A program made the translations under genes and the position numbers. The notes beneath the pieces are model-generated. The model did not search any database. It worked only from the letters and a program-made list of their open reading frames with translations, and had not been told where the DNA came from. From contig NZ_JAIOAO010000002.1 in the NCBI RefSeq assembly GCF_021190955.1, positions 1,488,001-1,552,000 on the forward strand: a stretch of DNA of 64,000 nt. Reading direction: 5' to 3'. This document shows, one piece after another, positions 34,927-42,934 of the stretch; the first letter of the stretch is position 1; every line of letters starts with the position of its first letter. The stretch comes from Parachryseolinea silvisoli. GTDB lineage: Bacteria; Bacteroidota; Bacteroidia; Cytophagales; Cyclobacteriaceae.

Positions 34927-36003
34927 ATGAACCAGAAGCGCATTCACCAGGCCAAAGAAGTACTCACCATTGCTATTGTTTGGATGCTGCTGACTTTTTT
35001 GTATGTGTACGTTAAATTCAACGATATTCCTGATTTATACCTGGCAGAGATTTATCACATGAAGCCGGGCCTATCAAAAGCGGATTTGTATCGTATTTCT
35101 TTTTTTGTGTCACTGCCGATTGGGTTTGTATTTGCCTGGCTTCACACTTTTGTTTATCCGACTATTGATCGCACCCAAAGTCTGTTATTTAACATCGGTA
35201 TCAGACTGTGTATTTTTTTTCTGATAGCCGTTGTAGTCTTTTATGCATTGTCATTTATGAATAATGATGGTGGTGAACATGGTGTTGAATTTTCAAGTAC
35301 CATGGTGAGCGGCCCCGTACTCAATATTCTTATCTACACTCTACTGATTGAGAATTTAATTGGAGTATTCATTTTATTGCGGCGAAGTCTCGGCATTAAT
35401 TTCTTTCTAAATACGATTACCAATACGTATCGAAATCCGAAAGAAGAAGAGCGGGTTATGATGTTTCTGGATTTGGAAAACTCTACGCCGATGGCGGAGA
35501 AGTTGGGGCACCTTACTTTCAGTCGCTGCCTTCAGGATTGTTTCCTCGAACTGTCGCATGTAGCCATAGCCCATGGTGGTGAGATTTACCAGTTCGTTGG
35601 TGATGAGGCTGTCATTACCTGGAAAGTATCCGGGCGTTTCAATTACTGGAAGTGTGTTGACTTGTATTTTAATTACATGAAACAATTGAGGGCAAAGGAA
35701 ACTGTGTTCCTTCAAAAGTATGGGTGTGTTCCTGTATTCCGGTGTGCGATTCATGCAGGTGTAGTTTCCACTGCATTGGTAGGAGATTACAAGAAGGAGA
35801 TCGCGTATCATGGCGAGGTGCTCCACTTGTGCTCACGACTGAGGTCTGTTTGCAAAGAGCATGATGCGCACGTTTTAATTTCTGGAGCATTTCGAGCGAG
35901 TGCCGCCCATGTCACACAATACATCTCGCAAAGCGTTCCCTTGTTGGAGCTCAAAGGGATAAAAGGTCCGCAAGTAGCTTACAGAATCCGGGAAGGCGCA
36001 TAA
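34927..36003 (+). CDS. Membrane-anchored class III adenylate/guanylate cyclase
   Basis: A 358-residue protein with four membrane helices (about 12-31, 57-77, 87-111, 128-150) followed by a class III cyclase catalytic domain (about 175-350). The metal-binding Asp residues sit in MMFLDLENST and YQFVGDEAVITW; the transition-state region reads YHGEVLHLCSRL. These agree with bacterial CHD-domain cyclases. Substrate (ATP or GTP) is not predictable from what I see. No signal-receiver domain other than the membrane part is present, so that part is the likely sensor. Repeat copy C lies after the gene. Confidence 0.88.
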   Translation: MNQKRIHQAKEVLTIAIVWMLLTFLYVYVKFNDIPDLYLAEIYHMKPGLSKADLYRISFFVSLPIGFVFAWLHTFVYPTIDRTQSLLFNIGIRLCIFFLIAVVVFYALSFMNNDGGEHGVEFSSTMVSGPVLNILIYTLLIENLIGVFILLRRSLGINFFLNTITNTYRNPKEEERVMMFLDLENSTPMAEKLGHLTFSRCLQDCFLELSHVAIAHGGEIYQFVGDEAVITWKVSGRFNYWKCVDLYFNYMKQLRAKETVFLQKYGCVPVFRCAIHAGVVSTALVGDYKKEIAYHGEVLHLCSRLRSVCKEHDAHVLISGAFRASAAHVTQYISQSVPLLELKGIKGPQVAYRIREGA

Positions 36004-36150
36004 CAATACCCTGCCCGTTCCCTTTCACTTTGCCCGCTTCACCACGAATTGATTATGTGCTTTTCCCGATTCCCTAATGCTCAGGGTAGGCTACGCGTAT
36101 TTGTTGGCTGTTGTTGGGTGTGGTGGGGTTTCGGTACGACGTTGCCGTGT

Positions 36151-36220
36151 GGCGGTCGGGAGACCGCCCCCATACTGGGCACAAGTCTCGCCCGAGGCGG
36201 GCTAAGACTTGCGCCCGATG
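36151..36220 (+). repeat. Two-hairpin dispersed repeat, copy C
   Basis: Hairpin 1 is GGCGGTC-GGGA-GACCGCC (36151-36168). Hairpin 2 has arms CAAGTCT (36182-36188) and AGACTTG (36205-36211), an inner CGCC/GGCG helix and an outer GGGC/GCCC clamp (36177-36180 with 36213-36216). It lies between two convergent gene ends. Stem bases differ from copies A and B in pairs. Confidence 0.85.
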
Positions 36221-36228
36221 TATTCTAG

Positions 36229-37116
36229 TTATTTATAGGCTTGCTTGATGACTTCGGCGGCGGGGGTGGTTTTGCGGCCGAGGATTTTTTCGAGGTCGTT
36301 TGTTTTGTGATCGAACTCGCCGTTGGCGATGCCTTGTCCGAAGCTGGAGACGATGGCGATGATCGGTGCGGGTACGCCGTGGCCGGCGAGGGTCTGCTCG
36401 AACTCTTTTGCATCGGGGGAGATATACGCAATCTTCTCGCCGGTGGTCTCTGATAGGATCTCCGCTATCTGTGCAAAGGTTATGGCCTCGCTGCCGTTGA
36501 ATTCGTAGATTTTATTGACGTGCGGCTGTGGATTGGCAAGGATGTTTGCTTCTGCTTCGGCAAAGTCTTTACGGGGCACAAAGGCTGTTTTGCCGTGGCC
36601 GGTAGGCTGGTATACGGTTTTGCTCTGTAACAACTGTTCTTTTGCGCCCAGGAACAGTGGTACGACTTCGGCGTACAGGTTGTGACGGAGTAAGGTATAG
36701 GAGAGACCAGATTCGAGGATCCACTTTTCGGTTTGGGCATGTGCCTGTACGACCAGGTGCAGTGGGGCAGAGGCCGATTCGTCTTTGCGGACGGTGCTGG
36801 TATAGAGTATATGTTTTACACCGGAGGCTTTGGCCATGGTCACGACGTTTTGGTGTTGTGGCAAGCGGGCGTGTACGTCGCTGCCCGATACGAAGTATAA
36901 AACTTCGATGCCTTGAAAGGCGGCGGCCAGGGAGGCAGGATCGTTGTAGTCGCCACGGCGGACGTCGAAGCCCTGGGCGCGGAATTGCTGGGCTTTTTCG
37001 CCTTGGGTGTCGCGTACAAGTACGGCGATATTTTCGACGGCGATCTTGTTCTTCAGGAAAGTTGCTACGGCGCTGCCGAGTCCACCGGTAGCACCTGTAA
37101 TCAATGTTTTTGCCAT
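36229..37116 (-). CDS. NmrA-like SDR, QorB-type NAD(P)H quinone oxidoreductase
   Basis: A 295-residue atypical SDR. N-terminal TLITGATGGLGSAVATFLKN binds NAD(P). It contains VLYFVSGSDVHARLPQHQNVV, KHILYTSTVRKDES, and the substrate-side ITFAQIAEILSETTG near the C-terminus, as in NmrA and QorB (E. coli YtfG). QorB reduces quinones with NADPH. It is divergent from an HxlR gene, the same layout as ytfG/ytfH of E. coli, so that assignment is supported by context. Confidence 0.85.
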   Translation of the reverse strand: MAKTLITGATGGLGSAVATFLKNKIAVENIAVLVRDTQGEKAQQFRAQGFDVRRGDYNDPASLAAAFQGIEVLYFVSGSDVHARLPQHQNVVTMAKASGVKHILYTSTVRKDESASAPLHLVVQAHAQTEKWILESGLSYTLLRHNLYAEVVPLFLGAKEQLLQSKTVYQPTGHGKTAFVPRKDFAEAEANILANPQPHVNKIYEFNGSEAITFAQIAEILSETTGEKIAYISPDAKEFEQTLAGHGVPAPIIAIVSSFGQGIANGEFDHKTNDLEKILGRKTTPAAEVIKQAYK

Positions 37117-37171
37117 GTTTTTAAGCGTTTTTAGTGATATTCTATGGAATGTTGCTATAAAAAAGTTTATT

Positions 37172-37188
37172 ACTTACTTTTGGTAAGT
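37172..37188. promoter_or_regulatory. Inverted repeat between NmrA/QorB-like and HxlR genes
   Basis: ACTTAC (37172-37177) and GTAAGT (37183-37188) form a dyad with TTTTG between them, 55 bases before the QorB-like ATG and 92 before the HxlR ATG. It is the likely HxlR operator. Confidence 0.5.
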
Positions 37189-37279
37189 CAAAGGTATGTG
37201 CTTGATTTTGAGGGGACAAGAAGTTACTCACACGTCAGGCACTTACCTGCGGGTAACTCTTGTTGATAATGAAGGTGTT

Positions 37280-37651
37280 ATGACGGAAAATATTTTGAAA
37301 AAATATTCGGAGACGGTCGATTGTCCTGTCCGGAATGTGCTGGATCGCTTCGGCGACAAGTGGTCGACGCTGGTGATTTTGATTTTGGGTGATGCGGGGA
37401 CGCTGCGTTTTAATGAGCTGCATCGTCTGATGGAGACGGTGTCGGAGAAGATGCTTACGGTTACGCTCAAGAAGCTCGACGCTGATGGCCTGGTGAAGCG
37501 TACGCTTTATCCCCAAGTGCCGCCGCGTGTTGAGTACGAGCTGACGGAGCGTGGTCGGAGCTTATTGCCTTTGCTGCAAGGTCTTGTGGTTTGGGCCAAC
37601 GAAAATATGCCGGAGATACAGAAGTCGCGGGAGCAATACCAGGCGGCCTAA
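37280..37651 (+). CDS. HxlR-family transcriptional regulator
   Basis: A 123-residue HxlR protein: conserved Cys in SETVDCPVRNVLDRFGDKWS, recognition helix TLRFNELHRLMETVSEKMLT, and wing RVEYELTERG. It probably controls the divergent QorB-like gene; the shared Cys in this family can sense quinones or aldehydes. The reading frame is open to an ATG at 37196, but MTENILKKYSE at 37280 is the usual family start and leaves the operator upstream. Its stop overlaps that of the convergent acyltransferase gene by 4 bases. Confidence 0.88.
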   Translation: MTENILKKYSETVDCPVRNVLDRFGDKWSTLVILILGDAGTLRFNELHRLMETVSEKMLTVTLKKLDADGLVKRTLYPQVPPRVEYELTERGRSLLPLLQGLVVWANENMPEIQKSREQYQAA

Positions 37652-38610
37652 GCTGGTAATAGCAGGTGCCGCAGTGGTGTGAGCACGTGAAGTATGAACG
37701 CCTGGTGAAATAACAACGGTAAGGGTACTATCAACAGGCCCATTACCCATACACGCGAAAACACAGGGTGCTTTAAAAAGCGTTGTAACCCGGTTGACTT
37801 TGCCTCGGCCAGCATGGCGGCAGCGTGTAATGCAAAATAAAGCATAGGGAGCCCGTAGCCGGCATTTACCGGAAGTGAGATGGCTATTTCATGGAGCAAT
37901 CCAGAGAGTAGAAATGAGAGCAGCATGGCTTGCTCGGCACTTATCGTTTGCTTCAAGGGGCGGTATGCTATCTGTGCGGTCATTTCCGAGAAGGCCATGT
38001 TCCAACGCTTGCCCCAGAACTCGCGCAGTGATGCAGACTTATAGGGTGACCGGAAAAGCTCTTGTACATCGACACCTTGCGCACGCCAGGCTGCCGTGGA
38101 TAAATTGAGGATACCGAAATGCAGGATCATGCTGATTCCGACCAGCAACAGAAGCTGCGGAATAAAAAGTGTCGTCGCGATGGCAAAGTGTTCCGTAGTC
38201 ACGGAGAGGTATAATAGGATCAGCCCTATCGCGATACGAATCACTCCCTTTATTATAAGTCTGCTGTGGGGTAGAGTAATGCTGGGAAGCCGCTCGAAGG
38301 GAGCGGCTCGCATGCCGAACCAGCCGAGGGCGAATGCCAGCCACTGAAATACTTTTAGGCGGTTCTCGCCTGAGTATGTTTCTACGACAACCAGGACTTT
38401 CATGGATAACAACTGGAGGAATACGATGACAACCATTCTCAACAGGGCGGACTGATCGGTTGTGATAAAGGAGGAGAACCATACGGTGGTGCATGCGATT
38501 GTCCAGGCCAACGTCCGGGCTATGAATTTCTTCTTTAGAAATGGGAGGTAATAGCCGACGGTGATCAGCAGGAGAATATAGACCGAAAGGAAAATGACGA
38601 GTGTGTTCAT
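37648..38610 (-). CDS. MBOAT/wax-synthase-like membrane acyltransferase
   Basis: A 320-residue protein with about eight membrane helices. LFRSPYKSASLREFWGKRW, WNMAFSEM and the His-containing LLSGLLHEIAIS are the signature of wax-synthase-type (MBOAT_2) acyltransferases, which move acyl chains to alcohols; the His in LLHE is the catalytic residue. The substrate here is unknown. It overlaps the 4-helix protein gene upstream by 4 bases, so the two form a translationally coupled pair. Confidence 0.8.
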   Translation of the reverse strand: MNTLVIFLSVYILLLITVGYYLPFLKKKFIARTLAWTIACTTVWFSSFITTDQSALLRMVVIVFLQLLSMKVLVVVETYSGENRLKVFQWLAFALGWFGMRAAPFERLPSITLPHSRLIIKGVIRIAIGLILLYLSVTTEHFAIATTLFIPQLLLLVGISMILHFGILNLSTAAWRAQGVDVQELFRSPYKSASLREFWGKRWNMAFSEMTAQIAYRPLKQTISAEQAMLLSFLLSGLLHEIAISLPVNAGYGLPMLYFALHAAAMLAEAKSTGLQRFLKHPVFSRVWVMGLLIVPLPLLFHQAFILHVLTPLRHLLLPA

Positions 38611-39029
38611 GCAAGTGTGTGTAAGAATGCTAGGAAATAAATGACCGTGAAACTGGCGAACATGCTGACCAGGCCGATCTCGCCCAGCGTGTATATAAAT
38701 CCCTTCGGGGCTTGTGATCGATCAAAGTACAGGAATTGAATCCCGATCCGGGTGAGCCAATACAGTGCTATAAATAAGGTCATACTTTTGGCCAGGAAGG
38801 AATGTCCTACTAATTCATTTCCTCCCCCTACCGAGACAATCCCGAAACAGAAGTTGATGACCAGGATATAGCCAGCATAGGTCCAAAACATTTGTCGCAG
38901 CAGGGGCTGCAGGTTCTTTAAATGTTCACGCCACTGCAGTGCCTTGGGAACGAACAGGCTGCTGAGGCACAGGATGAAATGGCCGATTCCAGCCCAAAAG
39001 ATCAGTTTTACGAGAAGTGATTCGGTCAT
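38607..39029 (-). CDS. Four-helix membrane protein, unknown function
   Basis: A 140-residue protein with four predicted helices (LIFWAGIGHFILCLSSL, FWTYAGYILVINFCFGIVSV, SMTLFIALYWLTRIGIQFLYF, LVSMFASFTVIYFLAFLHTL). I do not recognise a family. Its stop codon overlaps the start of the acyltransferase gene, which suggests that it is a partner of that enzyme. It is divergent from an SRPBCC gene. Confidence 0.7.
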   Translation of the reverse strand: MTESLLVKLIFWAGIGHFILCLSSLFVPKALQWREHLKNLQPLLRQMFWTYAGYILVINFCFGIVSVGGGNELVGHSFLAKSMTLFIALYWLTRIGIQFLYFDRSQAPKGFIYTLGEIGLVSMFASFTVIYFLAFLHTLA

Positions 39030-39133
39030 GGTTTCGGCGTTTGCTCTAGTACACGAATAAGATTAGCTTAAAGTTTCAATATTTATTGAAACTTTGATAA
39101 CCCGGGATTTTCTTTTTCGTATATTCTGGTAGA

Positions 39134-39709
39134 ATGCCACTGATTGAATTAACGACGGTTATCCATGCACCCATCGAGCGGTGTTTTGATTTGGCGCGCA
39201 GTATTGATTTGCATAAGCTTTCGACAGACGGTACAGAAGAAGAGGTTGTCGATGGTGTAACATCAGGTTTGATCGGTATGGGGCAGTATGTAACCTGGCG
39301 TGCGCGGCATTTTGGTGTTACGCAGACGTTGACGTCTAAAATTACGGGGTATGAGTATCCGATTTATTTTCGCGACGAGATGGTGAAAGGGGCTTTTAAG
39401 ATGATCTGCCATGATCACGCCTTTGAAAGCTCGGGCGATGATACAATCATGAAGGATAGATTTGAATTTGAGTCGCCGGCGGGAATACTCGGAGTGATGG
39501 CGAATAAATTGTTTCTGGAAAGGTATATGCGGGACCTTCTTATTAAGCGCAACGCGGTTATAAAGGAGGTTGCTGAGGGGGGGAGATGTGGCGAGCTGTT
39601 CTGTCGAGAAGATGGTGATTCGTTGTTGGTGGTAGGGGGGTGTGGTGTGAATTCACTAATTCACTACGCCAGTCTGAAGACTGGCATCAGGGCAGGCACA
39701 TTCCGATAG
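39134..39709 (+). CDS. SRPBCC-family protein with an abnormal C-terminal extension
   Basis: A 191-residue product. Residues 1-152 are a START-like domain: IELTTVIHAPIERCFDLARSIDLH, GQYVTWRARHFGVTQTLTSKI and FESPAGILGVMANKLFLERYMRDLLIKRNAVIKEVAE, which is the normal end of this family. The next 39 residues are unrelated to the fold; the last 16 (from SLIHYASLKTG) are encoded by repeat copy D, which provides the stop codon. The gene appears to have lost its own stop and to be read into the repeat. The ligand is unknown. Confidence 0.75.
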   Translation: MPLIELTTVIHAPIERCFDLARSIDLHKLSTDGTEEEVVDGVTSGLIGMGQYVTWRARHFGVTQTLTSKITGYEYPIYFRDEMVKGAFKMICHDHAFESSGDDTIMKDRFEFESPAGILGVMANKLFLERYMRDLLIKRNAVIKEVAEGGRCGELFCREDGDSLLVVGGCGVNSLIHYASLKTGIRAGTFR

Positions 39710-39755
39710 CTATCGGAACGCCCTCCCTTCGGTCGGAAGACTTGCGCCAGGGAAG
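39663..39755 (+). repeat. Two-hairpin dispersed repeat, copy D, with an inserted palindrome
   Basis: Hairpin 1 is GCCAGTC-TGAA-GACTGGC (39668-39685). The right arm of hairpin 2 is present (AGACTTGCGCC, 39738-39748), but in place of its left arm there is an 18-base perfect palindrome, TTCCGATAGCTATCGGAA (39701-39718). Confidence 0.75.
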
Positions 39756-39777
39756 TCACTATAACTATATAATTACT

Positions 39778-40248
39778 TTACGGTGCGATATATGGTCCGC
39801 CGGGGACGCCCCAGCCCCAGGCGGGCATCGGCTCATTGGCATCGATGGGTGACTCTTCGAGGTTTGAGTTTATGACCGCTAAGCGCGTGCCCCATTCCAG
39901 GTAGGCCATGAAGGCGGAGCGGAATTCGGGGTCGTCGGGGAGGGCTAGGGTATCGGCAGTTTCGACCAGCAGTTTTACCCATTGTTTGCGATGGGCTTCG
40001 GTGAGGTGCTTGCCGATGTGTTTCTGGATCATTTTGAAGTGGCTGCCTTCGGCGGTGCTATAGAACTTGGGTCCGCCGAAAACTTCGGCAACGAAATGGG
40101 CCACGTGGACGCGGTGGTCGGGAGACATGTGTTTAAAGACGGGTTCCAACAAGGGGTCTTGCAACACCTTGTCGTAAAATGATTCCATGAGCTTTTCGAA
40201 TACGGGCATGCCGCCGGCCCATTCATAGAGTGTGGGAACTGTCTTCAT
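39778..40248 (-). CDS. Group II truncated haemoglobin
   Basis: A 156-residue protein with a 2-over-2 globin fold: LYEWAGGMPVFEKLMESFYDKVLQDPLLEPVF (helices A-E), HVAHFVAEVFGGPKFY, then the proximal-His region KMIQKHIGKHLTEAHRKQWVKLL and the conserved Trp in RKQW. Group II members bind O2 or NO through haem and are often linked to oxidative or nitrosative stress. The C-terminal PAWGWGVPGGPY is an unusual Gly/Pro-rich tail. The gene runs opposite to the SRPBCC gene, with repeat D between the gene ends. Confidence 0.9.
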   Translation of the reverse strand: MKTVPTLYEWAGGMPVFEKLMESFYDKVLQDPLLEPVFKHMSPDHRVHVAHFVAEVFGGPKFYSTAEGSHFKMIQKHIGKHLTEAHRKQWVKLLVETADTLALPDDPEFRSAFMAYLEWGTRLAVINSNLEESPIDANEPMPAWGWGVPGGPYIAP

Positions 40249-40311
40249 GCAGCTATAGTAAGCCTTGATGAGCAGAAATCAAAATGGCATGATTTGCCAT
40301 GCAGCAAATGG

Positions 40312-41139
40312 CTAGGGCGTAGGCTGATGGTTTCTCTTGATCAGGCTGTTAGGCGAATAGCCGAATTGCTTTTTAAATGCGAAAGAGAAATGGGAAAGAT
40401 CTTCAAAACCGGCTTCAAAATATACTTCTACCGGCCGGCGCTGCTTCTCGGAGAGCTGGTAGTGGGCCAGTTGCAGCCTTTTGTGGGTGAGCCACCTTTG
40501 CGGTGTGGTATCGAAGATTTTCTTGAAATCCCGTTTAAAGGTGGTCAGGCTACGGCCGCTGAGGTAGCTAAACTTTTCGAGTGTGAGGTTAAAGCGATAG
40601 TTCTTTTCCATGAACTCGGCCAGGTTGATTTTGCCGGGTTCTTGGAAGTCGGCGAGTAGGCCGTCGATGTCGGGGTCTATGCTACGCAGAATGGTGATAG
40701 CTTCTTCCAGTTTTACGTCGGCCATTTTCGGTGGCAACGCATGGGCCATATCGAAGTATGGCATGAGCGAGGCAAAGAAGCTAATCAGCAACGGATGCTC
40801 TTCAAAGTGCCGGATCTTGTCGGTGCGTGGTAGCGGTGTTTGAAACGGGTTGCGGGTATAAAAATCTTTTAGTCGCTCGTGCGTGAGCTTCATGGACACA
40901 CTCTGAAAGCGCTGTCCGTCTTTCGGATACTTAATGACGGTGGCGGGCTGGTTACGCGGATATAAAAACGTGCTGCCAGGTCCGAGCAAAAAAGTGCTGT
41001 CGGCCTGGATGATTTTCATCTCGCCGCTGATGACGCGTGCCAGGGAGTGGTGACCGAGTATGATCTCGTCTTTGTAGAATTTGTCGTCAACGCAGGAGAA
41101 AACGATCTCGACGAATTGGTTCTGTTGCTGTTCAGCCAT
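40312..41139 (-). CDS. AraC-family regulator, paralogue of the gene at 43984
   Basis: A 275-residue protein. The cupin-like sensor (YKDEIILGHHSLARVISGEMKI, FLLGPGSTFLYPRNQPATVIKYP) is followed by LTLEKFSYLSGRSLTTFKRDF and the AraC signature VEVYFEAGFEDLSHFSFAFKKQFGYSPN. It shares much of this with the AraC gene at 43984 (PRNQ, SGRSLTTFK, AGFE-LSHFS-AFKKQFGYSP). The ATG at 41139 is chosen over a TTG at 41160. A promoter-like box (CAAAGCTA on the plus strand, 41158-41165) lies close upstream. Its neighbour upstream on the same strand is an SDR. Confidence 0.9.
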   Translation of the reverse strand: MAEQQQNQFVEIVFSCVDDKFYKDEIILGHHSLARVISGEMKIIQADSTFLLGPGSTFLYPRNQPATVIKYPKDGQRFQSVSMKLTHERLKDFYTRNPFQTPLPRTDKIRHFEEHPLLISFFASLMPYFDMAHALPPKMADVKLEEAITILRSIDPDIDGLLADFQEPGKINLAEFMEKNYRFNLTLEKFSYLSGRSLTTFKRDFKKIFDTTPQRWLTHKRLQLAHYQLSEKQRRPVEVYFEAGFEDLSHFSFAFKKQFGYSPNSLIKRNHQPTP

Positions 41140-41216
41140 AACGAGCGGATTGTAATACAAAGCTAAACAAAGACGGACAGCCAGAGATTCCCGCTGCCGT
41201 CCTTGTAAAGAGTGTA

Positions 41217-42245
41217 CTATTTGGTGACATCAAATGTCACACCGGTCATGCGCTCGGTCAGTGTCCAAAGCTGTTGGGCATGCTCCTGGTCAAGGCTGTA
41301 GGCCATCACGCCGCGCAGCGATCCGTTTTCGGGCCGCCAACCCTGGTAGGTTGTATCGATGACCGCTACTTCATTGTCTTCGCAGTACACGCCGCCGAAG
41401 TCTTGCAAGGCCGGACTGGTGGCACACCACACTTGCGTGGAAGCGCCTTGCGCGATGGTCTTCATGCCGCGGGTAGCGTCGTGGATAGTGTTGCCATCTT
41501 TGTCGTGTACACCGAGTTGGATAAGCATCTCGGGCTCGACTTCCCGTTTCAGGTCCGTGTCTACGATGCTGCCTGGGTGTAGGGTGTAGGAGCGTACACC
41601 ATATTGTTTACCGCGCTCATCAAGCGCTATGGTGAATAGGATGTTGGCGGTCTTGGATTGTCCATAGCCTTCAAAGGAATCGTACGCGCGGTTCTCAAAG
41701 TTCGGGTCTTCGAAATTGAAATCAGACCGGTGATGTCCCCACGAAGATACATTCACTACGCGGGCGCCCTTTGCATTTTTAAGGGCTGGCCAAAGTCGTG
41801 CGGTCAGTCGAAAGTGGCCGAAGTGATTGGTGGACAACTGTGACTCGTTGCCGGCTGCATCGCGTCGCAGGGGCACCCACATGATGCCGGCGTTATTCAC
41901 CAGGATGTGCAAGGCTTTGTGTGTTGCTAAGAATTTTGTAGCAAAGGCATCGATGGTAGCGGGGTCCATCAGGTTCATCGTTTCGATGGTCACGTTTTTT
42001 ATACCCTTCAGGTTTGCTTCGGCTTTTTTACGGTCGCGTGCCGGCGCGACCACGGTAGCGCCGGCGGCGGACAATGCCCGCACGGTTTCCAGGCCCAGTC
42101 CGGCATAGCCGCCGGTAACAATGGCGACTTTGCCGGTCAGGTCGATACCTTTTAATACATCGTCGGCGGTGGATTCGGCGGTAAAGCCTGATCCTATAGG
42201 GTGTTGCGGGGCTCCGGAGTAGTTGCTTTTTGTTGCTTGTTCCAT
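41217..42245 (-). CDS. SDR-family oxidoreductase, extended form
   Basis: A 342-residue classical SDR, longer than usual by an N-terminal extension (MEQATKSNYSGAPQHP) and a C-terminal tail. It has TGGYAGLGLETVRAL (cofactor), NNAGIMWVPLRRD, the catalytic Ser in VVNVSSWGHH, and Tyr-x3-Lys in YGQSKTANILF. Similar to retinol dehydrogenase/WWOX-like SDRs. A TAnnTTTG box on the minus strand (TAGTTTTG, 42266-42273) lies about 20 bases before the start. It is followed by an AraC gene, a probable regulator. Confidence 0.9.
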   Translation of the reverse strand: MEQATKSNYSGAPQHPIGSGFTAESTADDVLKGIDLTGKVAIVTGGYAGLGLETVRALSAAGATVVAPARDRKKAEANLKGIKNVTIETMNLMDPATIDAFATKFLATHKALHILVNNAGIMWVPLRRDAAGNESQLSTNHFGHFRLTARLWPALKNAKGARVVNVSSWGHHRSDFNFEDPNFENRAYDSFEGYGQSKTANILFTIALDERGKQYGVRSYTLHPGSIVDTDLKREVEPEMLIQLGVHDKDGNTIHDATRGMKTIAQGASTQVWCATSPALQDFGGVYCEDNEVAVIDTTYQGWRPENGSLRGVMAYSLDQEHAQQLWTLTERMTGVTFDVTK

Positions 42246-42334
42246 GGTGTTTCTGTTTTATGGAACAAAACTAGCGGGAGTTACACCGTCGGACTTTGTT
42301 TAGAAGACGTGATTTTCTTTGTTTAAGAGGCCAC

Positions 42335-42790
42335 TTACCAAACTAGCTCCATCTTTACATTGGCTGTAGTAAAGGGGCTGTCCGTTACGGCGATGTGCTT
42401 GAATCCGTATTGCTGGTATAAAGCGATTGCTGTTTGGAGCTGGTCGTTGGAGAAGAGTACTATCTTTTTAGCGCCCAACGTGCGGGCTGTGTCGATACAT
42501 TTTTCGAGGAGTAGTTTGCTGATGCCTTTGCCGCGCCAGGTAGGTACGACAGTCATTTTGGCGAGCTCGTAGATGCCGTCGTGCTCGTGGATGAGGGCGG
42601 CGCTGCCGATAATACTGCCGTTGTCTTCGGCGAGGTAGATTACGCCGCCGCTATTGATGATCGTGCCGCGTGGGTCATCGAGCATTTGGAGGTCGTGGTC
42701 TTCGAGTAGGTTATATTTTTCGAGCCACTCCACGTTGATATTTTTGAAGTCGGAGGCGTAGGTGTCGGTGTAGTCGATGATGTGGGGCAT
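42335..42790 (-). CDS. GNAT-family N-acetyltransferase
   Basis: A 151-residue acetyltransferase. The acetyl-CoA-binding loop is in LAKMTVVPTWRGKGISKLLLEKCIDTA (R-x-x-G-x-G/A), and the C-terminal half has IALYQQYGFKHIA. Start at 42790 (MPHIIDYTDTY) is chosen over a TTG at 42814. Substrate unknown. It lies downstream of no gene on its strand but is divergent from the epimerase gene. Confidence 0.9.
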   Translation of the reverse strand: MPHIIDYTDTYASDFKNINVEWLEKYNLLEDHDLQMLDDPRGTIINSGGVIYLAEDNGSIIGSAALIHEHDGIYELAKMTVVPTWRGKGISKLLLEKCIDTARTLGAKKIVLFSNDQLQTAIALYQQYGFKHIAVTDSPFTTANVKMELVW

Positions 42791-42905
42791 AAACGTTTGG
42801 GATCGGGTGATCAAAGTCCGAAATCAGGCGCTAAAATCCAATTGCTGCGCCTTTCCAGCAAAGTAATAGCGTCTTTTTAACAAACTCCTCCGACGCGGGT
42901 CGTCC

Positions 42906-42913
42906 TACCTTTG
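42906..42913 (+). promoter_or_regulatory. TAnnTTTG box before the NAD-epimerase gene
   Basis: TACCTTTG, exact consensus, 21 bases before the ATG at 42935. Confidence 0.5.
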
Positions 42914-42934
42914 ATCCAGAAATTAATACATGAT

